Below, in pieces: positions 27,309 to 36,030 of a stretch of 64,000 nucleotides of DNA. The notes under the pieces are model-generated. The model was not told the origin of the DNA. It saw only the letters and a program-made list of their open reading frames with translations, and did not search any database. Numbering within the stretch: position 1 is the first letter of the stretch; each line of letters opens with the position of its first letter. The DNA comes from Desulfobulbaceae bacterium BRH_c16a (GTDB lineage: Bacteria; Desulfobacterota; Desulfobulbia; Desulfobulbales; Desulfocapsaceae): positions 62,001 through 126,000 of the forward strand of contig LADS01000036.1 of assembly GCA_000961725.1 (NCBI GenBank). Direction: 5' to 3'. Position numbers and translations under genes: made by a program.

Positions 27309-28589
27309 ATGATTGCTACTATACAGATATCTATCGATGGCAAATGGATTACCGCCGGGACATTTGAGCCTGTTGAAGGAGATATTGCCAGGGGAATTAC
27401 CGGTGGGGGCTTGTTCGAATATGACATGGACTTCGTTCTTCCACACATGGACGATGTACCCGTCTGGCGGGTGGGGTTGCGATATCCTGTCAACTTCGAG
27501 CTGTACAGAAGCACCAAATGGCCCGCTTTCCTGCTGGATATTCTTCCTTCCGGTGCCGGTCGAAGGGGCTGGGTGCGGAGACTCGGGCTGAAAAATAATG
27601 AAGCCGCCGACTGGCAGCTCTTATTGAACGGTGCAGGAAACCCGCCGGGAAACCTGCGTGTTGCCGAAGCGGTTATACCGCCTGCGGGATCGCATCCCGG
27701 CTTTACCGAAGAAGAAATAATCGAAAAGAAGGCTGACTTTATTGAATATGCCGAAGCACGTGGTGCGGTGGTGGCGGGAGCTACGGACGTTGCCGGGGAT
27801 GCTCCGAAATTTCTCCTGGTGCGGGACCGGAAACGGCGGTGGCACCCCGACGGGGCGCTCGAGGATCGGCATGTTCTCGATTGCTGGCTGGTCAAATTTC
27901 CGCGAGGCAAGACCGAGGCAGACCTGACGGTCTTACGTAATGAAGCCCCGTATTACGAAGTCGCGCGCAGCTTCGGCATCCGTACCGGCCATCCTCTCAA
28001 GTTTATTGAAGGTGCGCTCTTCATCCCCCGCTTTGATCGAATGATACAAGACGGACGCCTGATTCGTCATGGACTGGAAACACTTTGCTCGGTTGCGGGA
28101 ATTGCCGAATATGGCCGTCGCGGCGAGCATTCCGTCTTCTGCGCGGCAATTACCGACTTCGCTACCGGCAAAGAAGTCGAACTTCGCGAATATCTAAGAC
28201 GCGAGATACTGAATGTTGCTCTACGCAACACCGACAACCATGGCCGCAACAGCGCTTTCCTCAAATATCCGGACGGTACTGTCATGCTCTCCCCGCTCTA
28301 CGATTTCGCACCGATGTTTCTCGATCCGGAAGGGATTCCACGTGCCGGCCGGTGGGGAAAGGAGTTGGAGCCGACACCTGGTCGGCCGGACTGGGGCAAG
28401 GTGGCTGAAAGTTTCTCCCCGCACACCAATGCGCAGGAGACAAGGGCATTTCTCGTCAGTCATTTGGAAGCGGTGGAGAGACTCCCCGAGACCATGCGGA
28501 AATGCAGGGTAGAGGAAGAAGTAATCGAAGGCGTCGCAGGACGATGCGCTGAAATCGCCACCGACTTGCGGGAGGCTGGAAAGGGTTAG
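27309..28589 (+). CDS. HipA-family serine/threonine kinase toxin
   Basis: A 426-aa HipA-like protein. The N-terminal subdomain begins MIATIQISIDGKWITAG. The kinase core shows a Gly-rich loop in ATDVAGDAPKFLL, the ATP-binding lysine in DCWLVKFPRGK, the catalytic RNTDNHGRNSAF and the metal-binding SPLYDFAPMF, so all key residues are present. E. coli HipA phosphorylates glutamyl-tRNA synthetase and causes persistence; the target here is unknown. The start is ATG 27309; no clear ribosome site exists, and an in-frame TTG at 27282 is no better. The toxin gene comes first, with its antitoxin gene only two bases downstream, the reverse of the classical hipBA order. Confidence 0.88.
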   Translation: MIATIQISIDGKWITAGTFEPVEGDIARGITGGGLFEYDMDFVLPHMDDVPVWRVGLRYPVNFELYRSTKWPAFLLDILPSGAGRRGWVRRLGLKNNEAADWQLLLNGAGNPPGNLRVAEAVIPPAGSHPGFTEEEIIEKKADFIEYAEARGAVVAGATDVAGDAPKFLLVRDRKRRWHPDGALEDRHVLDCWLVKFPRGKTEADLTVLRNEAPYYEVARSFGIRTGHPLKFIEGALFIPRFDRMIQDGRLIRHGLETLCSVAGIAEYGRRGEHSVFCAAITDFATGKEVELREYLRREILNVALRNTDNHGRNSAFLKYPDGTVMLSPLYDFAPMFLDPEGIPRAGRWGKELEPTPGRPDWGKVAESFSPHTNAQETRAFLVSHLEAVERLPETMRKCRVEEEVIEGVAGRCAEIATDLREAGKG

Positions 28590-28591
28590 GT

Positions 28592-28903
28592 ATGTCTCGG
28601 AAATCAACGAAAAAGCGAACGCCTGAGGATATACGGCGGGAAAAAGAAGCTCTCTATGCCGACATCGAGGCGGGGCGCCTGACCCTTGGCCAGGCTACGC
28701 GCCGGATGCGCAAAATCGTGGGATTGACCCAACTGGAGTACGCCGGGAAAGTGCTTAAAATCTATCCTCGGGTGCTCATGGAGATTGAGAAGGATAGAGG
28801 GAACCCGACCCTGGAGACCCTTAAGAAAATTGCCAGGCCGTTCGGGTTAAAGGTGGGGTTTGTGCGACGTCCCGGCGGTGATACTGTTTTATCCGGTGAG
28901 TAG
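28592..28903 (+). CDS. HipB-like Xre/HTH antitoxin
   Basis: A 103-aa protein with an N-terminal basic tail (SRKSTKKRTPEDIRREKE) and a Cro/Xre helix-turn-helix at about 35-90: GQATRRMRKIVGLTQLEYAG, then MEIEKDRGNPTLETLKKIA. It ends FGLKVGFVRRPGG. Directly downstream of the HipA-like toxin, it should bind and neutralise it and repress the shared promoter through the inverted sites near 27206-27257. Being second in the operon, it may be translationally coupled to the toxin. Confidence 0.85.
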   Translation: MSRKSTKKRTPEDIRREKEALYADIEAGRLTLGQATRRMRKIVGLTQLEYAGKVLKIYPRVLMEIEKDRGNPTLETLKKIARPFGLKVGFVRRPGGDTVLSGE

Positions 28904-28914
28904 TTTCTATCAAG

Positions 28915-28946
28915 GCGGAGCAGCGAAGAAATTTTCGATGCTCCGC
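28915..28946. terminator. Hairpin after the toxin-antitoxin operon
   Basis: An 8-bp stem GCGGAGCA / TGCTCCGC (28915-28922 with 28939-28946) with a 16-base loop, 11 bp after the antitoxin stop. It has no U-tract on the plus strand; termination strength is uncertain. Confidence 0.4.
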
Positions 28947-28975
28947 AAATCAAAAAAACCACACCCTGGCCGGCA

Positions 28976-29432
28976 TCAATTGCCCGCGATGAAATCGGCA
29001 ACGACCTTGTCGTAAGAACCGTCTTTTTTCATATCAGCCAAGGTAGTGTTGAATGTGCTCAGTAACTCCGAGTGATTAAGGCTTTTAGCAAAGACGACGT
29101 ACGTATCGTTTAAGGCAATCGGTTTTTCTGCCGGTTCAACTACATTCTGCAGGTTTAATTGTTGGATGATCATCTCTCCCGCCAGTTCGATGGCAACCAG
29201 ACAATCCAGCCTGTCGGTAGCTAATTTTTTGAAATTTCTGGTATCCGAGGTGACTTCATCGACAGAGAACAGGTTGTTTTTCCGAGCTTCGTCAACTTCC
29301 TGGCTGTAACTCCATCCCAAGATAACACCTACTCTTTTACCTTTGAATAAGCGTAAGAATTGTGCCGCCCCCGTACCTTCGGTAGAATTGGAAAAAGACG
29401 TATCGTAGGCAAACTCCGGGGAAAAGGTATAG
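28976..29432 (-). pseudogene. 5'-truncated family 3 solute-binding protein
   Basis: An open minus-strand frame covers the C-terminal part of an amino-acid-type (family 3) periplasmic binding protein. It runs from TFSPEFAYDTSFSNSTEGTG through RVGVILGWSYSQEVDEARKN and LDCLVAIELAGEMIIQQL to VADFIAGN. The frame runs without stop into the last codons of livF, with no start codon, signal peptide or first lobe. A short form starting at TTG 29320 would be 114 aa and non-functional. The junction with the livF stop suggests a deletion or insertion scar at about 29432. Confidence 0.65.
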
Positions 29433-29433
29433 A

Positions 29434-30144
29434 TTACAGTCCGAGATAGGCCTTCTTAATATGGGGATCGTCGATCAAATCTGCCGCCTTGCCCTCCATT
29501 ACCACCCGGCCGTGCTCCAGCACATAGCCGCGATCGCTCAGGCTGAGCGAATGGCGGACGTCCTGCTCGACCATCAGGACCGTCGTGCCGTGATCGGCGA
29601 TTTTCCGCACCGTTTCAAAGATGTCCTTGATCAGGATCGGGGCAAGCCCAAGGGACGGCTCGTCGAGCATCAGAAGCTGCGGTTTGGCCATCAGGCCGCG
29701 GCCGATGGCGACCATCTGCTGCTCGCCGCCGGACAGTGTCATGGCCAGCTGGCTTTGCCGTTCGGCAAGACGCGGCAGCAGCTCGTAGACTTCTTCCAGG
29801 GTCTGCTGGACATCGGCTCTTGCTCTTTTGTTGTAGGCGCCGACCAGCAGGTTGTCCTTGACCGTCATCAGCGGAAACAGCCGCCGCCCCTCGGGAACAT
29901 GGACTACACCCTGGGTGACGATATTTTCCGGAGGCTGGTTGTGGATGTCCCGGCCGTCGAATGATATCCGTCCGGCATTGGTCTTCATCAGCCCGGAGAT
30001 AGTCCGCAGCAGGGTCGATTTGCCGGCGCCGTTGCCGCCGATGATGCTGACCACCTCTTTTTTGTCGACTGTCAGCGACAACTCGAAAATGACCTGGACA
30101 TCGCCGTAGGACGTATCGATTTTTTCAATTTCTAGCAACGACAT
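29434..30144 (-). CDS. livF: Branched-chain amino acid ABC transporter ATPase LivF
   Basis: A 236-aa ABC ATPase. Walker A is GGNGAGKSTLL, the signature is TLSGGEQQM, Walker B is LLMLDEPSLGLAP, and the switch H-loop lies in TVLMVEQDV. This Glu-Gln sequence is typical of the hydrophobic amino acid transporter family. The start at 30144 (MSLLEIEKID) has GGGAGAAG upstream and lies inside the end of livG (20-bp overlap, translational coupling). It is the last gene of livK-H-M-G-F; a transporter gene fragment abuts its stop. Confidence 0.92.
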   Translation of the reverse strand: MSLLEIEKIDTSYGDVQVIFELSLTVDKKEVVSIIGGNGAGKSTLLRTISGLMKTNAGRISFDGRDIHNQPPENIVTQGVVHVPEGRRLFPLMTVKDNLLVGAYNKRARADVQQTLEEVYELLPRLAERQSQLAMTLSGGEQQMVAIGRGLMAKPQLLMLDEPSLGLAPILIKDIFETVRKIADHGTTVLMVEQDVRHSLSLSDRGYVLEHGRVVMEGKAADLIDDPHIKKAYLGL

Positions 30145-30856
30145 AATCTTCTCCCAGATAAGCCTTGATGACATTCTCGTTGTTGGCGATTTCGGCAGGG
30201 GTCCCTTCGGCGATTTTTTTACCGAACTGGATGACCACGACCCGATCCGACAGGGCCATGATCGCCCGCATGATGTGTTCGATGACGAAGATGGTGATGC
30301 CGCGGTCGCGGAGCGCCTTCAGGATATCGACCATCTCGTCGACCTCATTGGGACGCAGACCGGCCATGACTTCGTCGAGCAGCAGCAGCTTCGGCTCGGT
30401 CGCCAGGGCCTTGGCGATTTCCAGGCGCTTGCGGTCGGCGATGGTGAGGTTGCCGGCGAGCATGTCTTTTTTCCCGGCGAAATTCAGCGATTCAAGCACC
30501 GCCAGGGCCTTTTCTTCGGCGATCTTGCGACTGCCCGTGTTGATGAAACTGGCAACCGTGACGTTATAGAGGACGTTCTTCGAGGCAAAGGGCTTGACGA
30601 TCTGAAAGGTTCTCGCCAGCCCCGCCTTGCAGAGGTTCCATGGTTTGTGGCCGTTGATCCGCCGGCCTTCGAAGGTAATCGTGCCGGAAGTGGGTGCAAA
30701 CGCTCCGGCGATACAGTTGAAGGCGGTCGATTTGCCGGCGCCGTTCGGACCGATGAGGCCGAGGATCTGACCTTTTTCAATCGTCAGATCGAGTGAGTCG
30801 ATGGCTCGCAGGCCGCCGAATTGCTTTGTCATTTTTTCTACTTGCAGCATAGTCAT
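30125..30856 (-). CDS. livG: Branched-chain amino acid ABC transporter ATPase LivG
   Basis: A 243-aa ABC ATPase with Walker A GPNGAGKSTAFNC, signature NLTIADRKRLEIAKAL in the divergent LivG form, Walker B LLLLDEVMAGL, and the H-loop IFVIEHIMRAIM. It forms a heterodimer with LivF. GGGAG lies before the ATG, and the start lies two bases after the livM stop. A second in-frame ATG two codons later is equally possible. Confidence 0.92.
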   Translation of the reverse strand: MTMLQVEKMTKQFGGLRAIDSLDLTIEKGQILGLIGPNGAGKSTAFNCIAGAFAPTSGTITFEGRRINGHKPWNLCKAGLARTFQIVKPFASKNVLYNVTVASFINTGSRKIAEEKALAVLESLNFAGKKDMLAGNLTIADRKRLEIAKALATEPKLLLLDEVMAGLRPNEVDEMVDILKALRDRGITIFVIEHIMRAIMALSDRVVVIQFGKKIAEGTPAEIANNENVIKAYLGEDYVVARN

Positions 30857-30858
30857 CT

Positions 30859-31863
30859 TTATCTCCCGGGAGTTATGGGGATCAGGCGGTTAAGCAATGC
30901 CTGGTAGGCCCGGCTGATCGGTTCCTGAATACCGCGCGGCTGAAAGAGCATAACCAGAACAAGGACCAGGCCGAAGATAATGAGGTGCAGGCCGGGCAGC
31001 GTGTCGCCGAAGTAGATGCGGCAGAAATCGCCCACCGGGCGGAGCAGGAGCGCGCCGAGAATGGGGCCTGCGATGCTGCCTCTGCCGCCGATGAGGGCGA
31101 TGAAGGCAATCTCAAACGACATATCCAGGGAAATGATGCTCTTGGGGTGGATATAGAGGGAGAACTGGGCATAAAACGTTCCGGCAAGGGCGGTCAAAAA
31201 CGAACTCACTGCCATGGCGATCAGCCGTGCCCGTGCCACATTGACCCCGAGCGCCATTGCCGCTTCCGGCTCCTCACCGCCGGCCATCAGGTAATAGCCG
31301 AGTTTGTTGCGGGAGATCAGGTAGGTCAGAAGCATGACGGCCAGGAGCATGATCAGGATGATGTAATAGTAGGGTTCTTTGGTCGCGAACATGAAATGAG
31401 TAAGCCCTGTTTCCATCGGTGGAATCTGCAGGCCCCGCGGTCCGTTGAGGTTCAGCGGGCCGATGTAGTCGATATTTTCGACCATGACCCGGAGCCCCTC
31501 GGCAAAGGCAATGGTTGCGAGAGCAAAATAGGCGCCGCGCATTTTCAGGGTGGGCAGGCCGATGATGACGCCGGCGACCGTTGCGAGGACGCCTCCGACC
31601 AGCGCGCCAAGCCACGGGCTGATGCCGTACTGCAGCGACAGGATGGTCGAGGTGTAGGCGCCGATGCCGACAAAGGCGGCGTGACCGAGCGGCAGGACTC
31701 CGGCAAAGCCGCCGACAATATTCCAGCTGGTGGTCAGATAGGCATAAAAGAAAAGCAGGACCAGGATGTGCAGATAGGTGGCACTGCGGACCACGAGCGG
31801 CAGCCCGAAGGCTATCACCAGGAGAACGACTAGCGCTATTTTGTTGATATGCTGATGGTTCAT
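30859..31863 (-). CDS. livM: Branched-chain amino acid ABC transporter permease LivM
   Basis: A 334-aa permease with about nine membrane segments. FFYAYLTTSWNIVGGFAGVL and PLGHAAFVGIGAYTSTIL are the usual LivM start, and RARLIAMAVSSFLTALAG and LIGGRGSIAGPILGALLL form the conserved loops that contact the ATPases. The start at 31863 (MNHQHINK) follows AAGGACT; a longer in-frame start at 31944 would overlap livH and has no site. Confidence 0.9.
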   Translation of the reverse strand: MNHQHINKIALVVLLVIAFGLPLVVRSATYLHILVLLFFYAYLTTSWNIVGGFAGVLPLGHAAFVGIGAYTSTILSLQYGISPWLGALVGGVLATVAGVIIGLPTLKMRGAYFALATIAFAEGLRVMVENIDYIGPLNLNGPRGLQIPPMETGLTHFMFATKEPYYYIILIMLLAVMLLTYLISRNKLGYYLMAGGEEPEAAMALGVNVARARLIAMAVSSFLTALAGTFYAQFSLYIHPKSIISLDMSFEIAFIALIGGRGSIAGPILGALLLRPVGDFCRIYFGDTLPGLHLIIFGLVLVLVMLFQPRGIQEPISRAYQALLNRLIPITPGR

Positions 31864-31937
31864 TGCATGAGTCCTTACGTTTAAAAAAGTTGACGGAAGC
31901 GGCGGTTGACAGGACTTTTTGGAAGGCCGCCTCGCCG

Positions 31938-32825
31938 TTACCAATCGTGTTTCTGGCCGAAGAGTCCCGACGGTTTGACGAACAGGACAATCAGGAACAG
32001 GCCGTAAACAATCGCCTCGGTCCAGGTGGCAGTCATGAACTGCGGTCCGACCGATTCAATCAGGCCGACAATGATGCCGCCGATGAGCGCCCCGCTGATC
32101 GAGCCGAGCCCGCCGAGAACGACGATAATGAACCCTTTGATATCAAACAGCACGCCGACGGTCGGAAAGACATTGTAAAACGGCAGAAGGGTCACTGCGG
32201 CGATGCCGGTAGTTGCCGCACCGATGCCGAACGCCACGTTGTAAATGCGATACTGGTTGATGCCCATCAGACTCGCCGCCTCTCGGTCCATGCTGGTGGC
32301 CCGGATAGCCCGGCCCATGAGAGTATTCTTCATGAACCAGTGGATCGCCCCGGCGGTGACGAGGGCGGTGATAAAGCCGTAGAGCTTGGGGACGGAGACG
32401 AACATCTCGCCCAGTTCAAGCATCTGCCCCTGCAGCGGATTGTTGCTCAAGGACCGGTACTGCGGTCCGAAAACCAGCAGGGCCAGGTTGTCGAGAATAT
32501 ACCAGATGCCGGTGGTGACAATGATGACCGTGATCGGTTCGCGGACATTCTTTTCGGCGATGAAGATCGGCTTGATGACGATATCCTGCAGATAGTAGCC
32601 GAAAATGAACATTGCCGGGATGACGATGACAAGCGCCAGATAAGGATGGATGCCCGTCAGGGATATGGCCCAGTACGCCGCATACATCCCGACCATGAGC
32701 AGCGAGCCGTGGGCGAAGTTGATGACTTTGAGGACTCCGAAGATGATGGTGAGACCCATGGCCGTCAATCCGTAGATCGACCCCATGAGAACACCGTTGA
32801 TCATATCCTCGATGATATAGAGCAT
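31938..32825 (-). CDS. livH: Branched-chain amino acid ABC transporter permease LivH
   Basis: A 295-aa permease, about eight membrane segments. MINGVLMGSIYGLTAMGLTI and FGVLKVINFAHGSLLMVGMY are family hallmarks, as are RAIRATSMDREAASLMGIN and VLGGLGSISGALIGGIIVGL. AGGGAGGT precedes the ATG. It lies between livK and livM on one transcript. Confidence 0.93.
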   Translation of the reverse strand: MLYIIEDMINGVLMGSIYGLTAMGLTIIFGVLKVINFAHGSLLMVGMYAAYWAISLTGIHPYLALVIVIPAMFIFGYYLQDIVIKPIFIAEKNVREPITVIIVTTGIWYILDNLALLVFGPQYRSLSNNPLQGQMLELGEMFVSVPKLYGFITALVTAGAIHWFMKNTLMGRAIRATSMDREAASLMGINQYRIYNVAFGIGAATTGIAAVTLLPFYNVFPTVGVLFDIKGFIIVVLGGLGSISGALIGGIIVGLIESVGPQFMTATWTEAIVYGLFLIVLFVKPSGLFGQKHDW

Positions 32826-32992
32826 TAGGACCTCCCTAACCCCGGTAAACCGGATAAGTGCCTTTTACGAAATTATTTTTAAAAACCAAAAATAATTTCT
32901 AAGGCTCTAAAGAGCAGTAAAATGGGGCAGGCGGGTTTTCCTGTGAGTCTTGCGACCCGCCTGCCGAACTATCGGTCGCTGCTGTGCCGGGC

Positions 32993-34231
32993 CTATTTCT
33001 CAGGCATCGGGAAAACCGGGGTGTATCCGGTGCGACGGGCATTTTTCGGCCAGATGGAGATCCGTTCCAGGCCTTTGCCCATATCGTTTACCTGAACTAT
33101 AACCAGCGAGGCTTTTTCGTTTTGTCCGGTGGTATCGAACTTGACCGCGTCGTAGCCGACGATCATGCCCGGGCCGTCGGTCAGGTTGGTGGCGGCCAGC
33201 GCCTCGCGGATTTTTGCCGGCTCGAGGGAGGCAGCACGTTCCAGAGCGTCTTTGATGACATACATGGCGAGATAGGCATCGACTGCTTCGCCGGTCAGGT
33301 TGTAGCCGTATTTGGCTTTGAATTTGTCGTTGGCCTCTTTAGCGCCCGCCTTGTTGAGATCGGTTTCCCATTCAACAATGTCAAAGAGATACTGGGCGTT
33401 TTTGCCGACAGCTTTCATAAAAGACGGATCGGCATGGCCGCCGCCGCTGGTGACGATTGCTTTCACCTTCACTTTGTATTCGGCGATGGTATTGGTCAGG
33501 AGGATGGCATCGGCGGCATTGGAAACGAGCATCAGCACATCGGGGTTGGCCCGTCTGATCTTCTGTACGACCGGGCTGAGGTCAGTTGTGGTTGAAGGGT
33601 ACGGCTCGTCAAGAACCACTTTGTAACCGGCTTCTTTGGCCAGTTTTTTCCACTGGGTGGCAAAGCCTTTGCCCCAGTCGCCGTTTTCATAGACGAAAGC
33701 GACCTTTTCAATCTTGGTGCCGAATTCGTCCTGCATGTCTTTCAGGAAGGTGAATTGATCTCTGGTCCACCAGGAGTCCTTGGCGGCAATGCGGAAGACG
33801 TTCTTGAAGCCCTGGTCGGTGATCTTGTCGGAGACCGAGACCGGCACGACAAAGGGGATGCCATACCGTTCGGCGACTGCGGTGGTCGGGTAGGTGACGG
33901 CACTGTTCCAGCAGCCGGTGAGGACATGGACTTTTTCAGTATTGATCAACCGTTCCGCTTCGGCTACGCCTTTTTCCGGCTTGGATTCGGAGTCGGCATA
34001 GATCAGTTCCAGCTTCATGCCGCCGAGCGATTTGATGCCGCCCGCAGTGTTGATTTCTTCCACCGCCATCTCACGGGCAGCTTTCCCCTGCTGACCGAGG
34101 GTCGCGGACGGACCGGACATGGGTTCGATGTTGCCGATCTTCACGGTACTTGCCTGGGCCGAACTGAGGGACCATCCTATGGCAAGAGAAAAAGCGACGA
34201 CGGGGAGGGTGAATCTGTTGAGCATGTGCAT
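32993..34231 (-). CDS. Branched-chain amino acid type periplasmic substrate-binding protein LivK-like
   Basis: A 412-aa secreted protein. The signal peptide is MHMLNRFTLPVVAFSLAIGW with cleavage after AQA. The mature part starts VKIGNIEPMSGPSATLGQQG and continues REMAVEEINTAGGI, the pattern of the hydrophobic amino acid/amide binding family. ATG 34231 has AGAGGAC upstream; an in-frame ATG at 34225 is also possible. It is the first gene of the livKHMGF operon, with a sigma-54-type promoter at 34318-34334. Ligand specificity (leucine-type, amide or other) cannot be read from the sequence. Confidence 0.88.
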   Translation of the reverse strand: MHMLNRFTLPVVAFSLAIGWSLSSAQASTVKIGNIEPMSGPSATLGQQGKAAREMAVEEINTAGGIKSLGGMKLELIYADSESKPEKGVAEAERLINTEKVHVLTGCWNSAVTYPTTAVAERYGIPFVVPVSVSDKITDQGFKNVFRIAAKDSWWTRDQFTFLKDMQDEFGTKIEKVAFVYENGDWGKGFATQWKKLAKEAGYKVVLDEPYPSTTTDLSPVVQKIRRANPDVLMLVSNAADAILLTNTIAEYKVKVKAIVTSGGGHADPSFMKAVGKNAQYLFDIVEWETDLNKAGAKEANDKFKAKYGYNLTGEAVDAYLAMYVIKDALERAASLEPAKIREALAATNLTDGPGMIVGYDAVKFDTTGQNEKASLVIVQVNDMGKGLERISIWPKNARRTGYTPVFPMPEK

Positions 34232-34317
34232 TGTGTCCTCTCGGTGAAATGTTGCGCCAAGACGGCGTAAAAGACTCCATCGCGAATGCGGCAATGGCGG
34301 TTTTCCTACAGTCTCTT

Positions 34318-34334
34318 AACAAATAGCGTGCCAG
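34318..34334 (-). promoter_or_regulatory. Sigma-54 -24/-12 promoter of the liv operon
   Basis: On the minus strand the sequence is CTGGCACGCTATTTGTT. It matches YTGGCACGRNNNTTGCW except for T instead of C in the -12 GC pair. The predicted start of transcription, near 34307, gives a leader of about 75 bases before livK. The adjacent activator gene (34469-35878) is of the sigma-54 class. Confidence 0.65.
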
Positions 34335-34429
34335 GAGGATGAGCAGTTGCGATCGGCGCCGGACGCGCAGTTGAAGTCCGGCTTCAACCGCAGCGTGGTC
34401 GGGAAAGGGGGAAATGTGTCAACTATTTT

Positions 34430-34464
34430 GTCAACCAGGGTTGACGAAGTTAACCCTGGTTGAC
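34430..34464. promoter_or_regulatory. Two tandem GTCAACC-N2-GGTTGAC dyads, probable enhancer
   Basis: Site 1 (34430-34445) is GTCAACCAGGGTTGAC and site 2 (34449-34464) is GTTAACCCTGGTTGAC, with centres 19 bp apart. They lie about 123-157 bp upstream of the predicted liv transcription start, the usual place for dimers of an NtrC-type activator. Together they also form a long stem (34428-34442 with 34452-34466) three bases after the regulator stop codon, so they may double as its terminator. A further half-site GTCAAC is at 34418. Confidence 0.6.
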
Positions 34465-34468
34465 AATT

Positions 34469-35878
34469 TTAAACGTTCTTCTTTTTCAGTCTCTTATGAA
34501 GTGCCTGGCGGGATATGCCGAGGAGGCGGGAGGCCTTGTTCTGGTTGTTTTCGGTGGTTGCAAGTGCTTCGATTACCGCATATTCCATCAGTTCGTCCAA
34601 AGTCGGAAAACGGCCGAAGAGAGCAGCGAGAGAATTGATGTCGACGGCCGTTTCGGTCTTTTCTTTAACCTTTCCGGTCAATCGTTCGGCGATGAGATTT
34701 TCGGTGATAAGGCCGTGCTCGCAGCGAGCCACGGCATCGACGATATAGGCCTTCAATTCGCGGATATTGCCACAGAAGGAGTGGTTCAGCAGCAGAGTCA
34801 TCGCCTGGTCGCTGACAACCGGGGTTTCTTTGTGCATGGCGGCTGCGGCTTTGGCCGCGAGAAAGTTGACAAGGGCCGGGATGTCTTCCCGCCGTTCGCG
34901 CAGGGGCGGGATGCGGATGAGATGGGTGCTGAGACGATAATAGAGATCCATGCGGAACTCGCCCTCCTGGCCGGCAAGGACCGTCAGATCTTTGTTGGCG
35001 GCGGTAATGATTCGGGCCTGGCATTGCTTTGGATGGTCGGAGCCCAGCGGATAGTAGATATTTTCCTGAAGGAGCCGGAGCAGCTTGACCTGCGAGACCT
35101 CGCTCAGCTCGCCTATTTCGTCGAGAAAAATGGTACCGCCTGCGGCTTTCTCAATGAGACCGGAGCGGATGCTGTCCGCTCCGGTATACGCCCCTTTGGT
35201 ATGACCGAAGAGAGTGTCGGAAAAGAGCGTGTCGTCGAGGCCCGAGACGTCAACGGCAATATATTGGCCGCCGACCCCGCTGATATCATGAATGGCTTTC
35301 GCGATCAATTCCTTACCTGAGCCGGTTTCTCCGAGGATAAGGGTCGGCATGCCGCTGCCGGCAATGGATTCGATATACTTGAAGATCGACAGCATGGCGG
35401 GGTTGCGGGTGACGATCCGGTCAAAGGCCTTATGTCTTGGGCCACCCGCGGCAAAGGAAATCCCCTTGAGCGACATTACCTCGTTACGGAGAAGGCTGAT
35501 TTCCAGGGCATTGCGCAGGGCGGAGCTGAACATCTTCAGGTCGATGGGTTTGACCAGGTAATCATGCGCCCCGAGACGCAGACACTCGACCGCGGTCTCG
35601 ATCTCGGAATTGGCGGTGATGATGATCACCGGCACCTGCGGGTTGCTGATCTTCAGCTCACGCAGCACGTCCTGGCCGGACTTATTGGGCATATTGAGAT
35701 CGAGAAAGACGATCGGCGACTGCATGGCACCAAGGCGTGTCGAGACCTGACGGCTGTCATTTTCGGTGACGACATTTTTGATCCCCATGGAGGTCAACAG
35801 CAGGCTGTAGGCATCGAGTTCCGACTGCTCGTCGTCGACCAGCAGGATGTGGCGGTTTTTCATTTCCGAGGTGATCAT
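34469..35878 (-). CDS. NtrC-type sigma-54-dependent response regulator
   Basis: A 469-aa activator. The receiver domain (about 8-125) has [14 protein letters not shown], phospho-acceptor Asp in [10 protein letters not shown], and Lys in YLVKPIDL. The AAA+ domain (about 150-385) has Walker [15 protein letters not shown], the sigma-54 contact loop GAYTGAD (a GAFTGA variant), Walker [13 protein letters not shown], and arginine finger region [20 protein letters not shown]. The C-terminus is a Fis-type HTH ([20 protein letters not shown]). It is paired with the histidine kinase upstream, and the liv operon lies directly downstream with a sigma-54 promoter, its likely target. Confidence 0.92.
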   Translation of the reverse strand: MITSEMKNRHILLVDDEQSELDAYSLLLTSMGIKNVVTENDSRQVSTRLGAMQSPIVFLDLNMPNKSGQDVLRELKISNPQVPVIIITANSEIETAVECLRLGAHDYLVKPIDLKMFSSALRNALEISLLRNEVMSLKGISFAAGGPRHKAFDRIVTRNPAMLSIFKYIESIAGSGMPTLILGETGSGKELIAKAIHDISGVGGQYIAVDVSGLDDTLFSDTLFGHTKGAYTGADSIRSGLIEKAAGGTIFLDEIGELSEVSQVKLLRLLQENIYYPLGSDHPKQCQARIITAANKDLTVLAGQEGEFRMDLYYRLSTHLIRIPPLRERREDIPALVNFLAAKAAAAMHKETPVVSDQAMTLLLNHSFCGNIRELKAYIVDAVARCEHGLITENLIAERLTGKVKEKTETAVDINSLAALFGRFPTLDELMEYAVIEALATTENNQNKASRLLGISRQALHKRLKKKNV

Positions 35879-35885
35879 GTTTTTT

Positions 35886-36030
35886 ATAGCTTTCAGCTGT
35901 CAGCGATCAGCATTCAGCTTACTGATGACAGATTGAAGATTAAGTGTGCATTGCACTGTAATATAGCTATCAGCTTTATACTTACTGGCTTAGCTTTTAG
36001 CTTCTAGCTGACCACTGACCGCTGACAGCT
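35886..36030. repeat. Degenerate AGCT(N)CAGC repeat cluster
   Basis: Between the regulator and kinase genes the DNA is a chain of imperfect heptamers such as AGCTTTC, AGCTGTC, AGCGATC, AGCATTC, AGCTATC and AGCTTCT, on both sides of a short unique segment. Such AGCTGA-type low-complexity repeats occur in intergenic regions of many bacteria. The cluster extends into the 3' end of the kinase gene and encodes its last dozen residues. Confidence 0.6.

Noticed and set aside
31863-32828. 321-codon plus-strand frame opposite livH
   Set aside because: Asp/His/Arg-rich low-complexity translation, complementary to the hydrophobic permease codons; no ribosome site.
34428-34466. Inverted repeat considered as only a terminator
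   Set aside because: It resolves into two separate, internally symmetric 16-bp dyads at enhancer distance from a sigma-54 promoter, so an activator site explains it better, though a dual role is possible.
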